Shown here: piece after piece, positions 12,506 through 25,349 of the stretch
How the letters are laid out: the number at the start of each line of letters is the position of its first letter
How positions within the stretch are numbered: the first letter of the stretch is position 1
Translations under genes and position numbers: made by a program
Notes under the pieces: generated by a model
The model's database searches: none
The model's input: only the letters and a program-made list of their open reading frames with translations
What the model was told of the DNA's origin: nothing
NCBI RefSeq assembly: GCF_029227915.1
Contig: NC_079886.1
Span: 4,526,001 to 4,590,000 of the forward strand
Direction of reading: 5' to 3'
Source of the DNA: Hydractinia symbiolongicarpus
Lineage: Eukaryota > Cnidaria > Hydrozoa > Anthoathecata > Hydractiniidae
Length of the DNA: 64,000 nt

Positions 12506-12878
12506 CCTGTGTGATTTAATTGAACTGATTTTGCACTTTAACTTTATAAATGTGATAATTGAGACAATTGGACTCCACGAAATAACATTATTCTGAATTT
12601 GACATGATTGCTAGAACTCAGCGATTACACTGCGCGCTGTGGTAGCGCGTCATTTAAAAATTTAGATAAATAAGTCCTTTCTTACAGCGCGACAAATCCT
12701 AGCTGTAAGCGCGCGCTGAAAAAATAGTGATAGTTTCAAGAACTACATTTCATTGACTTTCTAACTGTATTAGTACGTTTGAGTTTCAACGGTTGGGTCA
12801 CGTAATCGTACAAACATGTATTTTGCAATATTTTTCTGATATTACTAGGTTGCATCGCTTATAACAGTGAAGCGATTG
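12506..12878 (+). repeat. Divergent monomer variant with CCTTTCTTAC and GAAAAAATAGTGA
   Basis: This unit has a linked set of differences: AATAAGTCCTTTCTTAC, GCTGAAAAAATAGTGA, AACTGTATTAGT, GTCACGTAATCGTACAAAC, TTTTGCAATATTTTTC and CTTATAACAGTGAAGCG. The same set, whole or in part, occurs in units 1480-1851, 4420-4792, 5910-6281 and 13624-13995; only its left part is seen in 16978-17350 and 20676-21048. The variant is scattered and its ends are not at the same place each time, so it has been spread in patches. Confidence 0.75.
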
Positions 12879-13995
12879 ACTGTGGGATTTAATTGAACTG
12901 ATTTTGGAATGTGGCCTTTTAAATGTGATAAATGACACAATGGGACTCCAAGAAATAACATTCTTTTTAATTTGCCATGATTGCCGAAACCCAGAAATTA
13001 CACTGGGCGCTCTTTTAGCGATTTAATTACAAATTTAGATGAATGAGTCATTTTTTACTGTGGGACCAATCCTAGCTGTTAGTGCACGGTGAAGAAATAG
13101 AGACAGTTTCAAACACTACATTTCATTTCCTTTCTAACGGTGTAAGTCCGTTTCAGTTGCAATGGTTGGTTCACAAAGTTGTGCCAACATGTATTTTGCG
13201 ATATTTTTCTGATACAAATAGGTTGCATCGCTTTTAACAGTGAAACGATTGACTGTTGGACTAAATTGAACTGATTTTGAACTGTGACCTTATAAATCTG
13301 AATAATGGCACAATTGGACTCCCAGAAAAAACATTCTTCTTAACTTGACGCGATTGCCAGAACTCAGCCATTACACTTGGCGTTTTGGTAGCTCTTTATT
13401 TTAAATTTAGATAAATAAGTCATTTTTTACTGTAGGAGCAATCGTAGCCCTTAGCAGGCGGTGAAGAAATAGAGACAGTTTTAAAAACTACATATAATTG
13501 ATTTTCAAATGGTATCAGTCCGTTTCAGTTACAGCGGTTGCGTCACATATTGGTACTAACATGTATTTAGCGATAGTGTTCTGATACTACTTAGTTGCAT
13601 CACTTTTAACAGTGAAACGATTGATTGTGGGACTTAATTGAACTGATTTTGGAATATGAGCATATAAATGTGATAAATGACACAAGTAGACTCCCAGAAA
13701 AAACATTCTTCTTAACTTGACGCGATTGCCAGAACTCAGCCATTACACTTGGCGTTTTGGTAGCTCTTTATTTTAAATTTAGATAAATAAGTCATTTTTT
13801 ACTGTAGGAGCAATCGTAGCCGTTAGCAGGCGGTGAAGAAATAGAGACAGTTTTAAAAACTACATTTCATTGATTTTCTAACTGTATTAGTACGTTTGAG
13901 TTTCAACGGTTGGGTCACGTAATCGTACAAACATGTATTTTGCAATATTGTTCTGATATTAGTAGGTTGCATCGCTTATAACAGTGAAGCGATTG
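12879..13995 (+). repeat. Three-monomer module, occurrence 1 of 4
   Basis: Unit 1 has CCATGATTGCCGAAAC, CTCTTTTAGCG, GTGCACGGTGAAG and TTCACAAAGTTGTGCC. Unit 2 opens CTAAATTGAACTG with AATCTGA and CCCAGAAAAAACATTC. Unit 3 opens with AATATGAGCATATAAATG and ACACAAGTAGACTCCC. The same order recurs from 15488, 17724 and 21422, with offsets of 2,609 bp (7 units), 2,236 bp (6 units) and 3,698 bp (10 units). In this occurrence unit 3 switches near 13880 to the divergent GTACGTTTGAGTTTCAACGG type, so its end is chimeric. Confidence 0.75.
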
Positions 13996-14549
13996 ACTGT
14001 GCGATTTAATTGAACTGATTTTGGACTGTGACCTTATAAATGTGATAAATGATACAATTGGACCCAAAGAAATAACATTCTTCTTAAATTGACATGGTTG
14101 CCGGAACTCAGCATTTACACTGGGAACTGTGGTAGCGTTTCATTTAAAAACTTAGATAAATAAGTCATTTTTTACGGTAGGACCAATCCTAGCCGTTAGC
14201 ACACGCTGAAGAAAGAGAGACAGTTTCAAAAATAACATTTCATTGACGTTCTAACGGTATCAGTCCGTTTGAGTTACAACGGTTGCGTCACATATTCGTA
14301 CCAACATATGTTTAGCAATGTTTTCCTGATATTACTAGGTTGCATCGCTTTTAACAGTGAATCGATTGACTGTGGGACTTAATTCAACTGATTTTTGACT
14401 TTAACTTTATAAATGTGATAATTGAGACAATTGGACTCCACGAAATAACATTATTCTGAATTTGACATGATTGCTAGAACTCAGCGATTACACTAGGCGT
14501 TTTGGTAGCGTTTTATTTAAAAATGTAGATAAATAAGTCATTTTTTACT

Positions 14550-15205
14550 GTAGGACCAATCCTAGCCGTTATTGCGCGCCGAAAAAATAGAGACAGTTTC
14601 AAAAACTACATTTCATTGACTTTCTAACGGTATCACTCCGTTTCAGTTACAACGGTTGTGTCACATATTTGCACCAACATGTATTTTGCGATATTTTTCT
14701 GATACTACTAAGTTGCATCTCTTTTAACAGTGAAACGATTGACTGTGGGATTTAATTGAACTGATTTTGGAATGTGACCTTATAAATGTGATAAATGACA
14801 CAATGGGACTCCAAGAAATAACATTCTTTTTAAATTGACATGATTGACGGAACTCACCGACTACACTGGGCGCTGTGGTAGCGCTTCATTTAAAAATGTA
14901 GATAAATAAGTCATTTTTTACTGTGGGACCAATCCTAGCCGTTATTGCGCGCCGAAAAAATAGAGACAGTTTCAAAAACTACATTTCATTGACTTTCTAA
15001 CGGTATCACTCCGTTTCAGTTACAACGGTTGTGTCACATATTTGCACCAACATGTATTTTGCGATATTTTTCTGATACTACTAAGTTGCATCGCTTTTAA
15101 CAGTGAAACGATTGACTGTGGGATTTAATTGAACTGATTTTGGAATGTGACCTTATAAATGTGATAAATGACACAATGGGACTCCAAGAAATAACATTCT
15201 TTTTA
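14550..15205 (+). repeat. Adjacent near-identical monomer segments (373-bp register)
   Basis: The stretches of about 280 bp from 14550 and from 14923 are almost identical. Both carry GTTATTGCGCGCCGAAAAAA, GGTATCACTCCG, GGTTGTGTCACATATTTGC, GATACTACTAAGTTG and GGAATGTGACC. The one difference I noticed is CATCTCTTTT versus CATCGCTTTT. After TTCTTTTTAA they diverge (ATTGACATGATTGACGG versus TTTGCCATGATTGCCG). This is a recent single-monomer duplication or conversion. Confidence 0.8.
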
Positions 15206-15487
15206 ATTTGCCATGATTGCCGAAACTCAGCAATTACACTGGGCGCTCTTTTAGCGATTTAATTACAAATTTAGATGAATGAGTCATTTTTTACTGTGGG
15301 ACCAATCCTAGCTGTTAGTGCACGGTGAAGAAATAGAGACAGTTTCAAACACTACATTTCATTTCCTTTCTAACGGTGTAAGTCCGTTTCAGTTGCAATG
15401 GTTGGTTCACAAAGTTGTGCCAACATGTATTTTGCGATATTTTTCTGATACAAATAGGTTGCATCGCTTTTAACAGTGAAACGATTG

Positions 15488-16604
15488 ACTGTAGGACTAA
15501 ATTGAACTGATTTTGGACTGTGACCTTATAAATGTGATAAATGACACAATGGGACTCCAAGAAATAACATTCTTTTTAATTTGCCATGATTGCCGAAACT
15601 CAGCAATTACACTGGGCGCTATTTTAGCGATTTAATTACAAATTTAGATGAATGAGTCATTTTTTACTGTGGGACCAATCCTAGCTGTTAGTGCACGGTG
15701 AAGAAATAGAGACAGTTTCAAACACTACATTTCATTTCCTTTCTAACGGTGTAAGTCCGTTTCAGTTGCAATGGTTGGTTCACAAAGTTGTGCCAACATG
15801 TATTTTGCGATATTTTTCTGATACAAATAGGTTGCATCGCTTTTAACAGTGAAACGATTGACTGTTGGACTAAATTGAACTGATTTTGGACTGTGACCTT
15901 ATAAATCTGATTAATGGCACAATTGGACTCCCAGAAAAAACATTCTTCTTAACTTGACGCGATTGCCAGAACTCAGCCATTACACTTGGCGTTTTGGTAG
16001 CGCTTTATTTTAAAATTTAGATAAATAAGTCATTTTTTACTGTAGGAGCAATCGTAGCCCTTAGCAGGCGGTGAAAAATAGAGACAGTTTTAAAAACTAC
16101 ATATAATTGATTTTCAAATGGTATCAGTCCGTTTCAGTTACAGCGGTTGCGTCACATATTGGTACCAACATGTATTTAGCGATAGTGTTCTGATACTACT
16201 AAGTTGCATCACTTTTAACAGTGAAACGATTGATTGTGGGACTTAATTGAACTGATTTTGGAATATGAGCATATAAATGTGATAAATGACACAAGTAGAC
16301 TCCCAGAAAAAACATTCTACTTAACTTGACGCGATTGCCAGAACTCAGCCATTACACTTGGCGTTTTGGTAGCTCTTTATTTTAAATTTAGATAAATAAG
16401 TCATTTTTTACTGTAGGAGCAATCGTAGCCGTTAGCAGGCGGTGAAGAAATAGAGACAGTTTTGAAAACTACATTTCATTGATTTTCAAACGGTATCAGT
16501 CCGTTTCAGTTACAGCGGTTGCGTCACATATTGGTACCAACATGTATTTAGCGATAGTGTTCTGATACTACTAAGTTGCATCAGTTTTAACAGTGAAACG
16601 ATTG
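15488..16604 (+). repeat. Three-monomer module, occurrence 2 of 4
   Basis: Same unit order as the module at 12879: a CTATTTTAGCG unit with TTCACAAAGTTGTGCC, a TCTGATTAATGGCAC unit with CCCAGAAAAAACATTC, and an AATATGAGCATATAAATG unit. Here unit 3 closes with the regular GATAGTGTTCTGATACTACTAAG type. Occurrences 3 and 4 lie inside the two copies of the 3,698-bp duplication (17724 and 21422). Confidence 0.75.
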
Positions 16605-17177
16605 ATTGTGGGACTTAATTGAACTGATTTTGGAATATGAGCATATAAATGTGATAAATGACACAAGTAGACTCCAAGAAATAACATTCTTTTTAATTTG
16701 TCATGGTGGCCGGAACTTAGCATTTACACTGGGAACTCTGGTAGCGTTTGATTTAAAGACTTAGATAAATAAGTCATTTTTTACGGTAGGACCAATCCTA
16801 GCCGTTAGCACACGCTGAAGAAAGAGAAACAGTTTCAAAAACATCATTTCATTGACGTTCTAACGGTATCAGTCCGTTTGAGTTACCACGGTTGCGTCAC
16901 ATATTCGTACCAACATATGTTTAGCAATGTTTTTCTGATATTACTAGGTTGCATCGCTTTTAACAGTGAAACGATTGACTGTGGGACATACTTGAACTGA
17001 TTTTTGACTTTAACTTTATAAATGTGATAATTGAGACAATTGGACTCGATGAAATAACATTATTCTAAATTTGACATGATTGCTAGAACTCAGCAATTAC
17101 ACTGGGCGCTGTGGTAGCGCGCCATTTAAAAATTTAGATAAATAAGTCCTTTCTTACTGCGGGACAAATCCTAGCTG

Positions 17178-17191
17178 TTAGCGCGCGCTAA
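17178..17191 (+). other. Perfect 14-bp palindrome with (GC)n core
   Basis: TTAGCGCGCGCTAA reads the same on both strands. It is also present at 20503-20516, 20876-20889 and 24201-24214. Most class A monomers have the 10-bp core AGCGCGCGCT followed by GAAG. An alternating GC core of this kind is a known Z-DNA-prone sequence; any role here is inference. Confidence 0.6.
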
Positions 17192-17723
17192 AGAAATAGA
17201 GACAGTTTAAAAAACTATATTCCATTGACTTTCTACCGGTGTCAGTCCGTTTGAGTTACAACGGTTGGGTCACAATTTCGTAGCAACATGTATTTAGCGA
17301 TACTTTTCTGATATTACTAGGTTGCATCGCTTTTAACAGTAAAAGGATTGAATGTGGGACTTAATTGAACTGATTATGGACTGTGACCTTATAAGTGTGA
17401 TAAAAGAGACAATTGGACTCCAAGAAATAACATTCTTCTTAAATTGACATGATTGCCGGAACTCACCAACTACACTGGGCGCTGTCGTAGCGCTTCATTT
17501 AAAAATGTAGATAAATAAGTCATTTTTTACTGTGGGACCAATCCTAGCCGTTATCGCGCGCCGAAAAAATAGAGACAGTTTCAAAAACTACATTTCATTG
17601 ACTTTCTAACGGTATCACTCCGTTTCAGTTACAACGGTTGTGTCACATATTCGCACCAACATGTATTTTGCAATATTTTTCTGATACTACTAAGTTGCAT
17701 CGCTTTTAACAGTGAAACGATTG

Positions 17724-18064
17724 ACTGTGGGATTTAATTGAACTGATTTTGGAATGTGACCTTATAAATGTGATAAATGACACAATGGGACTCCAAGAAA
17801 TAACATTCTTTTTAATTTGCCATGATTGCCGAAACTCAGCAATTACACTGGGCGCTCTTTTAGCGATTTAATTACAAATTTAGATAAATGAGTCATGCAC
17901 GGTGAAGAAATAGAGAAAGTTTCAAACACTACATTTCATTTCCTTTCTAACGGTGTAAGTCCGTTTTAGTTGCAATGGTTGGTTCACAAAGTTGTGCCAA
18001 CATGTATTTTGCGATATTTTTCTGATACAAATAGGTTGCATCGCTTTTAACAGTGAAACGATTG
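17724..18064 (+). repeat. 341-bp monomer with a 32-bp deletion (copy 1)
   Basis: Near 17890 the unit reads AAATGAGTCATGCACGGTGAAG. Its closest full relative at 15488 has 32 extra bases between GAGTCAT and GCACGG, covering the T-tract, ACTGTGGGACCAATCC and CTAGCTGTTAGT. The deletion removes the conserved T-tract/CCAAT core of the monomer and occurs only here and in the duplicate at 21422. Confidence 0.9.
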
Positions 18065-20566
18065 ACTGTTGGACTAAATTGAACTGATTTTGGACTGTGG
18101 CCTTATAAATCTGATTAATGGCACAATTGGACTCCCAGAAAAAACATTCTTCTTAACTTGACGCGATTCCCAGAACTCAGCCATTACACTTGGCGTTTTG
18201 GTAGCGCTTTATTTTAAAATTTAGATAAATGAGTCATTTTTTACTGTAGGAGCAATCGTAGCCCTTAGCAGGCGGTGAAGAAATAGAGACAGTTTTAAAA
18301 ACTACATATAATTGATTTTCAAACGGTATCAGTCCGTTTCAGTTACAGCGGTTGCGTCACATAATGGTACCAACATGTATTTAGCGATAGTGTTCTGATA
18401 CTACTAAGTTGCATCACTTTTATCAGTAAAACGATTGATTGGGGAACTTAATTGAACTGATTTTGGAATATGAGCATGTAAATGTGATAAATGACACAAG
18501 TAGACTCCCAGAAAAAACATTCTTCTTAACTTGACGCGATTGCCAGAACTCAGCCATTACACTTGGCGTTTTGGTAGCTCTTTATTTTAAAATTTAGATA
18601 AATAAGTCATTTTTTACTGTAGGAGCAATCGTAGCCGTTAGCAGGCGGTGAATAAATAGAGACAATTTTAAAAACTACATTTCATTGATTTTCAAACGGT
18701 ATCAGTCCGTTTCAGTTACAGCGGTTGCGTCACATATTGGTACCAACATGTATTTAGCGATAGTGTTCTGATACTACTAAGTTGCATCAGTTTTAACAGT
18801 GAAACGATTGATTGTGGGACTTAATTGAACTGATTTTGGAATATGAGCATATAAATGTGATAATTGACACAAGTAGACTCCAAGAAATAACATTCTTTTT
18901 AATTTGTCAGGATTGCCCGAACTCAGCCATTACACTGGGCGCTGTGGTAGCGTTTCCGTTAAAAATTTAGATAAATAAGTCATTTTTTACTGTGGGAGCA
19001 ATCGTAGCCGTTAGCGGGCGGTGAAGAAATGGAAACAGTTTCAAAAACTACATATCATTGAATTTCTAACGGCATCAGTCCGTTTCAGTTACAACGGTTG
19101 CGTCACATATTCGTACCAACTTGTATTTAGCGATAATTTTCTGATATTACTAGGTTGCATCGCTTTTAACAGTGAAACAATTCACTGTGGGACTTAATTC
19201 AACTGATTTTGGAGTTTGACCTTATAATTGTGATAAATGAGACAATTGGACTCCAAGAAATAAAATTCTTCTTAATTTGGCATGATTGCCTAAACTCAGC
19301 GATTACACTGGGCGCTCCGTTAGCGATTGAATTACAAATTTTGATAAATGAGTCATTTTTTACTGTGGGACCAATCCTAGCCGTTAGCTCGCGCTGAAGA
19401 AATAGAAACAGTTTCAAAAACTACATTTCATTTCCTTTCTAACGGTGTCAGTCCGATTCAGTTACAACGGTTGCGTCACATATTCGTACCAACTTGTATT
19501 TAGCGATAATTTTCTAATATTATAAGGTTGCATCGCTTTTAACAGTAAAACGATTCACTGTGGGACTTAATTCAACTGATTTTGGACTTTGACCTTATAA
19601 TTGTGATAAATGAGACAATTGGACTCCAAGAAATAAAATTCTTCTTAATTTGGCATCATTGCCGAAACTTAGCGATTACACTGGGCGCTGTGTTTGCGAT
19701 TTATTTACAAATTTAGATAAATGAGTCATTTTTCACTGTGGGACCAATCCTAGCTGTTAGCGCGCGCTGAAGAAATAGAGACAGTTTCAAAAACTACATC
19801 TCATTTCCTTTCTAACGGTGTCAGTCCGTTTGAGTTGCAACGGTTGCGTCACATATTTGTACCAACATGTATTTAGCGATAGTGTTCTGATACTACTAAG
19901 TTGAATCGCTTTTAACAGTGAAACGATCGACTGTGGGACTTAATTGTATTGATTTTTGAATATGAGCTTATAAATGTGATAAATGACACAAGTGGACTCT
20001 AAGAAATAACATTCTTTTTAAATTGTCATGATTGCCCGAACTCAACCATTACACTGGGCGCTGTAATAGCACTTTATTTAAACATTTAGATAAGTAAGTC
20101 ATTTTTTACAGTGGGAGCAATCGTAGACGTTCGCGGGCGGTGAAGAAATGGAGACAGTTTCGAAAACTACACATCATTGACTTTCTAACGGTATCAGTCC
20201 GTTTCAGTTACAACGGTTGCGTCACATATTCGTACCATTTTGTATTTAGCGATAATTTTCTAATATTGTTAGGTTGCATCGCTTTTAACAGTGAAACGAT
20301 TCACTGTGTGACTTAATTTAACTGATTTTGGACTTTAACCTTATAATTGTGATGAATGAGACAATTGGACTCCAAGAAATAAAATTCTTCTTAATTTGGC
20401 ATGATTGCCGAAACGTTGCAATTACACTGGGCGCTGTGTTTGCGATTTAATTACAAATTTAGATAAATGAGTCACATTTTACTGTGGGACTAATCCTACC
20501 TGTTAGCGCGCGCTAAAGAAATAGAGACAGTTTCAAAAACTGCATTTCATTTCCTTTCTAACGGTG

Positions 20567-23500
20567 TCAGTCCGTTTGAGTTACCACGGTTGCGTCACAT
20601 ATTCGTACCAACATATGTTTAGCAATGTTTTTCTGATATTACTAGGTTGCATCGCTTTTAACAGTGAAACGATTGACTGTGGGACATACTTGAACTGATT
20701 TTTGACTTTAACTTTATAAATGTGATAATTGAGACAATTGGACTCGATGAAATAACATTATTCTAAATTTGACATGATTGCTAGAACTCAGCAATTACAC
20801 TGGGCGCTGTGGTAGCGCGCCATTTAAAAATTTAGATAAATAAGTCCTTTCTTACTGCGGGACAAATCCTAGCTGTTAGCGCGCGCTAAAGAAATAGAGA
20901 CAGTTTAAAAAACTATATTCCATTGACTTTCTACCGGTGTCAGTCCGTTTGAGTTACAACGGTTGGGTCACAATTTCGTAGCAACATGTATTTAGCGATA
21001 CTTTTCTGATATTACTAGGTTGCATCGCTTTTAACAGTAAAAGGATTGAATGTGGGACTTAATTGAACTGATTATGGACTGTGACCTTATAAGTGTGATA
21101 AAAGAGACAATTGGACTCCAAGAAATAACATTCTTCTTAAATTGACATGATTGCCGGAACTCACCAACTACACTGGGCGCTGTCGTAGCGCTTCATTTAA
21201 AAATGTAGATAAATAAGTCATTTTTTACTGTGGGACCAATCCTAGCCGTTATCGCGCGCCGAAAAAATAGAGACAGTTTCAAAAACTACATTTCATTGAC
21301 TTTCTAACGGTATCACTCCGTTTCAGTTACAACGGTTGTGTCACATATTCGCACCAACATGTATTTTGCAATATTTTTCTGATACTACTAAGTTGCATCG
21401 CTTTTAACAGTGAAACGATTGACTGTGGGATTTAATTGAACTGATTTTGGAATGTGACCTTATAAATGTGATAAATGACACAATGGGACTCCAAGAAATA
21501 ACATTCTTTTTAATTTGCCATGATTGCCGAAACTCAGCAATTACACTGGGCGCTCTTTTAGCGATTTAATTACAAATTTAGATAAATGAGTCATGCACGG
21601 TGAAGAAATAGAGAAAGTTTCAAACACTACATTTCATTTCCTTTCTAACGGTGTAAGTCCGTTTTAGTTGCAATGGTTGGTTCACAAAGTTGTGCCAACA
21701 TGTATTTTGCGATATTTTTCTGATACAAATAGGTTGCATCGCTTTTAACAGTGAAACGATTGACTGTTGGACTAAATTGAACTGATTTTGGACTGTGGCC
21801 TTATAAATCTGATTAATGGCACAATTGGACTCCCAGAAAAAACATTCTTCTTAACTTGACGCGATTCCCAGAACTCAGCCATTACACTTGGCGTTTTGGT
21901 AGCGCTTTATTTTAAAATTTAGATAAATGAGTCATTTTTTACTGTAGGAGCAATCGTAGCCCTTAGCAGGCGGTGAAGAAATAGAGACAGTTTTAAAAAC
22001 TACATATAATTGATTTTCAAACGGTATCAGTCCGTTTCAGTTACAGCGGTTGCGTCACATAATGGTACCAACATGTATTTAGCGATAGTGTTCTGATACT
22101 ACTAAGTTGCATCACTTTTATCAGTGAAACGATTGATTGGGGAACTTAATTGAACTGATTTTGGAATATGAGCATGTAAATGTGATAAATGACACAAGTA
22201 GACTCCCAGAAAAAACATTCTTCTTAACTTGACGCGATTGCCAGAACTCAGCCATTACACTTGGCGTTTTAGTAGCTCTTTATTTTAAAATTTAGATAAA
22301 TAAGTCATTTTTTACTGTAGGAGCAATCGTAGCCGTTAGCAGGCGGTGAATAAATAGAGACAGTTTTAAAAACTACATTTCATTGATTTTCAAACGGTAT
22401 CAGTCCGTTTCAGTTACAGCGGTTGCGTCACATATTGGTACCAACATGTATTTAGCGATAGTGTTCTGATACTACTAAGTTGCATCAGTTTTAACAGTGA
22501 AACGATTGATTGTGGGACTTAATTGAACTGATTTTGGAATATGAGCATATAAATGTGATAATTGACACAAGTAGACTCCAAGAAATAACATTCTTTTTAA
22601 TTTGTCAGGATTGCCCGAACTCAGCCATTACACTGGGCGCTGTGGTAGCGTTTCCGTTAAAAATTTAGATAAATAAGTCATTTTTTACTGTGGGAGCAAT
22701 CGTAGCCGTTAGAGGGCGGTGAAGAAATGGAAACAGTTTCAAAAACTACATATCATTGAATTTCTAACGGCATCAGTCCGTTTCAGTTACAACGGTTGCG
22801 TCACATATTCGTACCAACTTGTATTTAGCGATAATTTTCTGATATTACTAGGTTGCATCGCTTTTAACAGTGAAACAATTCACTGTGGGACTTAATTCAA
22901 CTGATTTTGGAGTTTGACCTTATAATTGTGATAAATGAGACAATTGGACTCCAAGAAATAAAATTCTTCTTAATTTGGCATGATTGCCTAAACTCAGCGA
23001 TTACACTGGGCGCTCCGTTAGCGATTGAATTACAAATTTTGATAAATGAGTCATTTTTTACTGTGGGACCAATCCTAGCCGTTAGCTCGCGCTGAAGAAA
23101 TAGAAACAGTTTCAAAAACTACATTTCATTTCCTTTCTAACGGTGTCAGTCCGATTCAGTTACAACGGTTGCGTCACATATTCGTACCAACTTGTATTTA
23201 GCGATAATTTTCTAATATTATAAGGTTGCATCGCTTTTAACAGTAAAACGATTCACTGTGGGACTTAATTCAACTGATTTTGGACTTTGACCTTATAATT
23301 GTGATAAATGAGACAATTGGACTCCAAGAAATAAAATTCTTCTTAATTTGGCATCATTGCCGAAACTTAGCGATTACACTGGGCGCTGTGTTTGCGATTT
23401 ATTTACAAATTTAGATAAATGAGTCATTTTTTACTGTGGGACCAATCCTAGCTGTTAGCGCGCGCTGAAGAAATAGAGACAGTTTCAAAAACTACATCTC

Positions 23501-24264
23501 ATTTCCTTTCTAACGGTGTCAGTCCGTTTGAGTTGCAACGGTTGCGTCACATATTTGTACCAACATGTATTTAGCGATAGTGTTCTGATACTACTAAGTT
23601 GAATCGCTTTTAACAGTGAAACGATCGACTGTGGGACTTAATTGTATTGATTTTTGAATATGAGCTTATAAATGTGATAAATGACACAAGTGGACTCTAA
23701 GAAATAACATTCTTTTTAAATTGTCATGATTGCCCGAACTCAACCATTACACTGGGCGCTGTAATAGCACTTTATTTAAACATTTAGATAAATAAGTCAT
23801 TTTTTACAGTGGGAGCAATCGTAGACGTTCGCGGGCGGTGAAGAAATGGAGACAGTTTCGAAAACTACACATCATTGACTTTCTAACGGTATCAGTCCGT
23901 TTCAGTTACAACGGTTGCGTCACATATTCGTACCAACTTGTATTTAGCGATAATTTTCTAATATTGTTAGGTTGCATCGCTTTTAACAGTGAAACGATTC
24001 ACTGTGTGACTTAATTTAACTGATTTTGGACTTTAACCTTATAATTGTGATGAATGAGACAATTGGACTCCAAGAAATAAAATTCTTCTTAATTTGGCAT
24101 GATTGCCGAAACGTTGCAATTACACTGGGCGCTGTGTTTGCGATTTAATTACAAATTTAGATAAATGAGTCACATTTTACTGTGGGACTAATCCTACCTG
24201 TTAGCGCGCGCTAAAGAAATAGAAACAGTTTCAAAAACTGCATTTCATTTCCTTTCTAACGGTG
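20567..24264 (+). repeat. 3,698-bp ten-monomer block, copy 2
   Basis: Direct tandem copy of 16869-20566, starting with no gap. Anchors are 20676, 21049, 21422, 21763, 22136, 22509, 22882, 23255, 23628 and 24001. The right end is shown where GAGTTACCACGG of copy 2's own start is replaced by GAGTTGCAACGG at 24281. Differences from copy 1 include 22126 G, 22271 A, 22363 G, 22713 A, 23432 T, 23792 A and 24224 A. Copy 1 carries TACCATTTTG at 20234 where this copy has the array-typical TACCAACTTG, so at least that change is derived in copy 1. Confidence 0.93.
21422..21762 (+). repeat. 341-bp monomer with a 32-bp deletion (copy 2)
   Basis: Same deletion as at 17724-18064, with junction GAGTCATGCACGG near 21590, exactly 3,698 bp downstream. 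It shows that the deletion came before the ten-monomer duplication. Confidence 0.9.
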
Positions 24265-25349
24265 TCAGTCCGTTTGAGTTGCAACGGTTGCGTCACATAT
24301 TTGTACCAACATGTATTTAGCGATAGTGTTCTGATACTACTAAGTTGCATCGCTTTTAACAGTTAAACGATCGACTGTGAGACTTAATTGAATTGATTTT
24401 GGAATATGAGCTAATAAATGTGATAAATGACACAAGTGGACTCTAAGAAATAACATTCTTTTTAATTTGTCATGATTGCCCGAACTCAGCCATTACACTG
24501 GGCGCTGTGGTAGCGCTTTATTTAAACATTTATATAAATAAGTCATTTTTTACTGTGGGAGCAATCGTAGCCGTTAGCGGGCGGTGAAGAAATAGAGACA
24601 GTTTCAAAAACTACATTTCATTGATCTTCAAACGGTAACAGTCCGTTTCAGTTACAACGGTTGCGTCACATATTGGTACCAACATGTATTTAGCGATAGT
24701 GTTCAGATACTACTAAGTTGCATCGCTTTTACCAGTAAAACAATTCACTGTGGGACTTAATTCAACTGTTTTTGGAGTTTGACCTTATAATTGTGATAAA
24801 TGAGACAGTTGGACTGCAAGAAATAAACTTCTTCTTAATTTGGTATGACCGCCGAAACTCAGCGATTACATTGCGCGCTCCGTTAACGATTTAATTACAA
24901 ATTTAGATAAATGAGTCATTTTTTACTGTGGGACCAATCCTAGCCGTTAGCGCGCTCTGAATAAATAGAGACAGTTTCAAACACTATATTTCATTTCCTT
25001 TCTAACGGTGTCAGTCCGTTTGAGTTGCAATGGTTGGTTCACATATTTGTACCAACATGTATTTTGCGATATTTTTCTGCTACAAGTAGGTTGCATCGCT
25101 TTTAACAGTGAAACGATTGACTGTGGGACTAAATTGAACTGATTTTGGACTGTGACCTTATAAATGTGATAAATGACACAATTGGACTCCAACAAATAAC
25201 ATTCTTCTTAACTTGACGCGATTGCCAGAACTCAGCCTTTACACTGGGCACTGTGGAAGCGCTTTATTAAATAAATTAGATAATTGAATCATTTTTTTCT
25301 GTGGGACCAATCGTAGCCGTTAGCGCGCGCTGAAGAAATAGAGACAGTT

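Larger units (their letters stand above)
361..12878 (+). repeat. Subarray I: older-type monomers with variable length
   Basis: Anchors are at 361, 734, 1107, 1480, 1852, 2224, 2583, 2956, 3315, 3674, 4047, 4420, 4793, 5166, 5537, 5910, 6282, 6655, 7028, 7318, 7691, 8066, 8429, 8802, 9165, 9539, 9901, 10277, 10650, 11023, 11386, 11759, 12133 and 12506. Typical diagnostics are TTCTTAAATTGGCATGATTG, GTTATCGCACGCTGAAG and TTTCTGATATTACTAGG. Two openings are intermixed: GGACTTAATTGAACTG then TGTGACC, and GGACATACTTGAACTG then TTTAACTTT. Ten of these 34 units deviate from 371-374 bp, far more than to the right. The whole stretch is satellite with no gene. Confidence 0.9.
12879..16868 (+). repeat. 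Subarray II: transition zone with new monomer types
   Basis: Anchors are at 12879, 13252, 13624, 13996, 14369, 14742, 15115, 15488, 15861, 16233 and 16605. New diagnostics appear: CTCTTTTAGCGATTTAATTAC (forerunner of class A), CCCAGAAAAAACATTC with CTTGACGCGATTG (forerunner of class B), GCAGGCGGTGAAG, and the closing type GATAGTGTTCTGATACTACTAAG. Unit length is 372-373 bp throughout. Older subarray I types still occur at 13996-14741. No gene or unique sequence is present. Confidence 0.85.
16869..20566 (+). repeat. 3,698-bp ten-monomer block, copy 1
   Basis: Every position here has its counterpart at +3,698 with no indel. The left limit is set by GGTATCAG (A at 16868) against GGTGTCAG (G at 20566), followed at once by the rare GTTACCACGG in both copies. 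Anchors inside are 16978, 17351, 17724, 18065, 18438, 18811, 19184, 19557, 19930 and 20303. The substitutions I noticed against copy 2 are at 18428, 18573, 18665, 19015, 19734, 20094, 20238, 20239 and 20526. Such high identity means a recent direct duplication. Confidence 0.93.
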
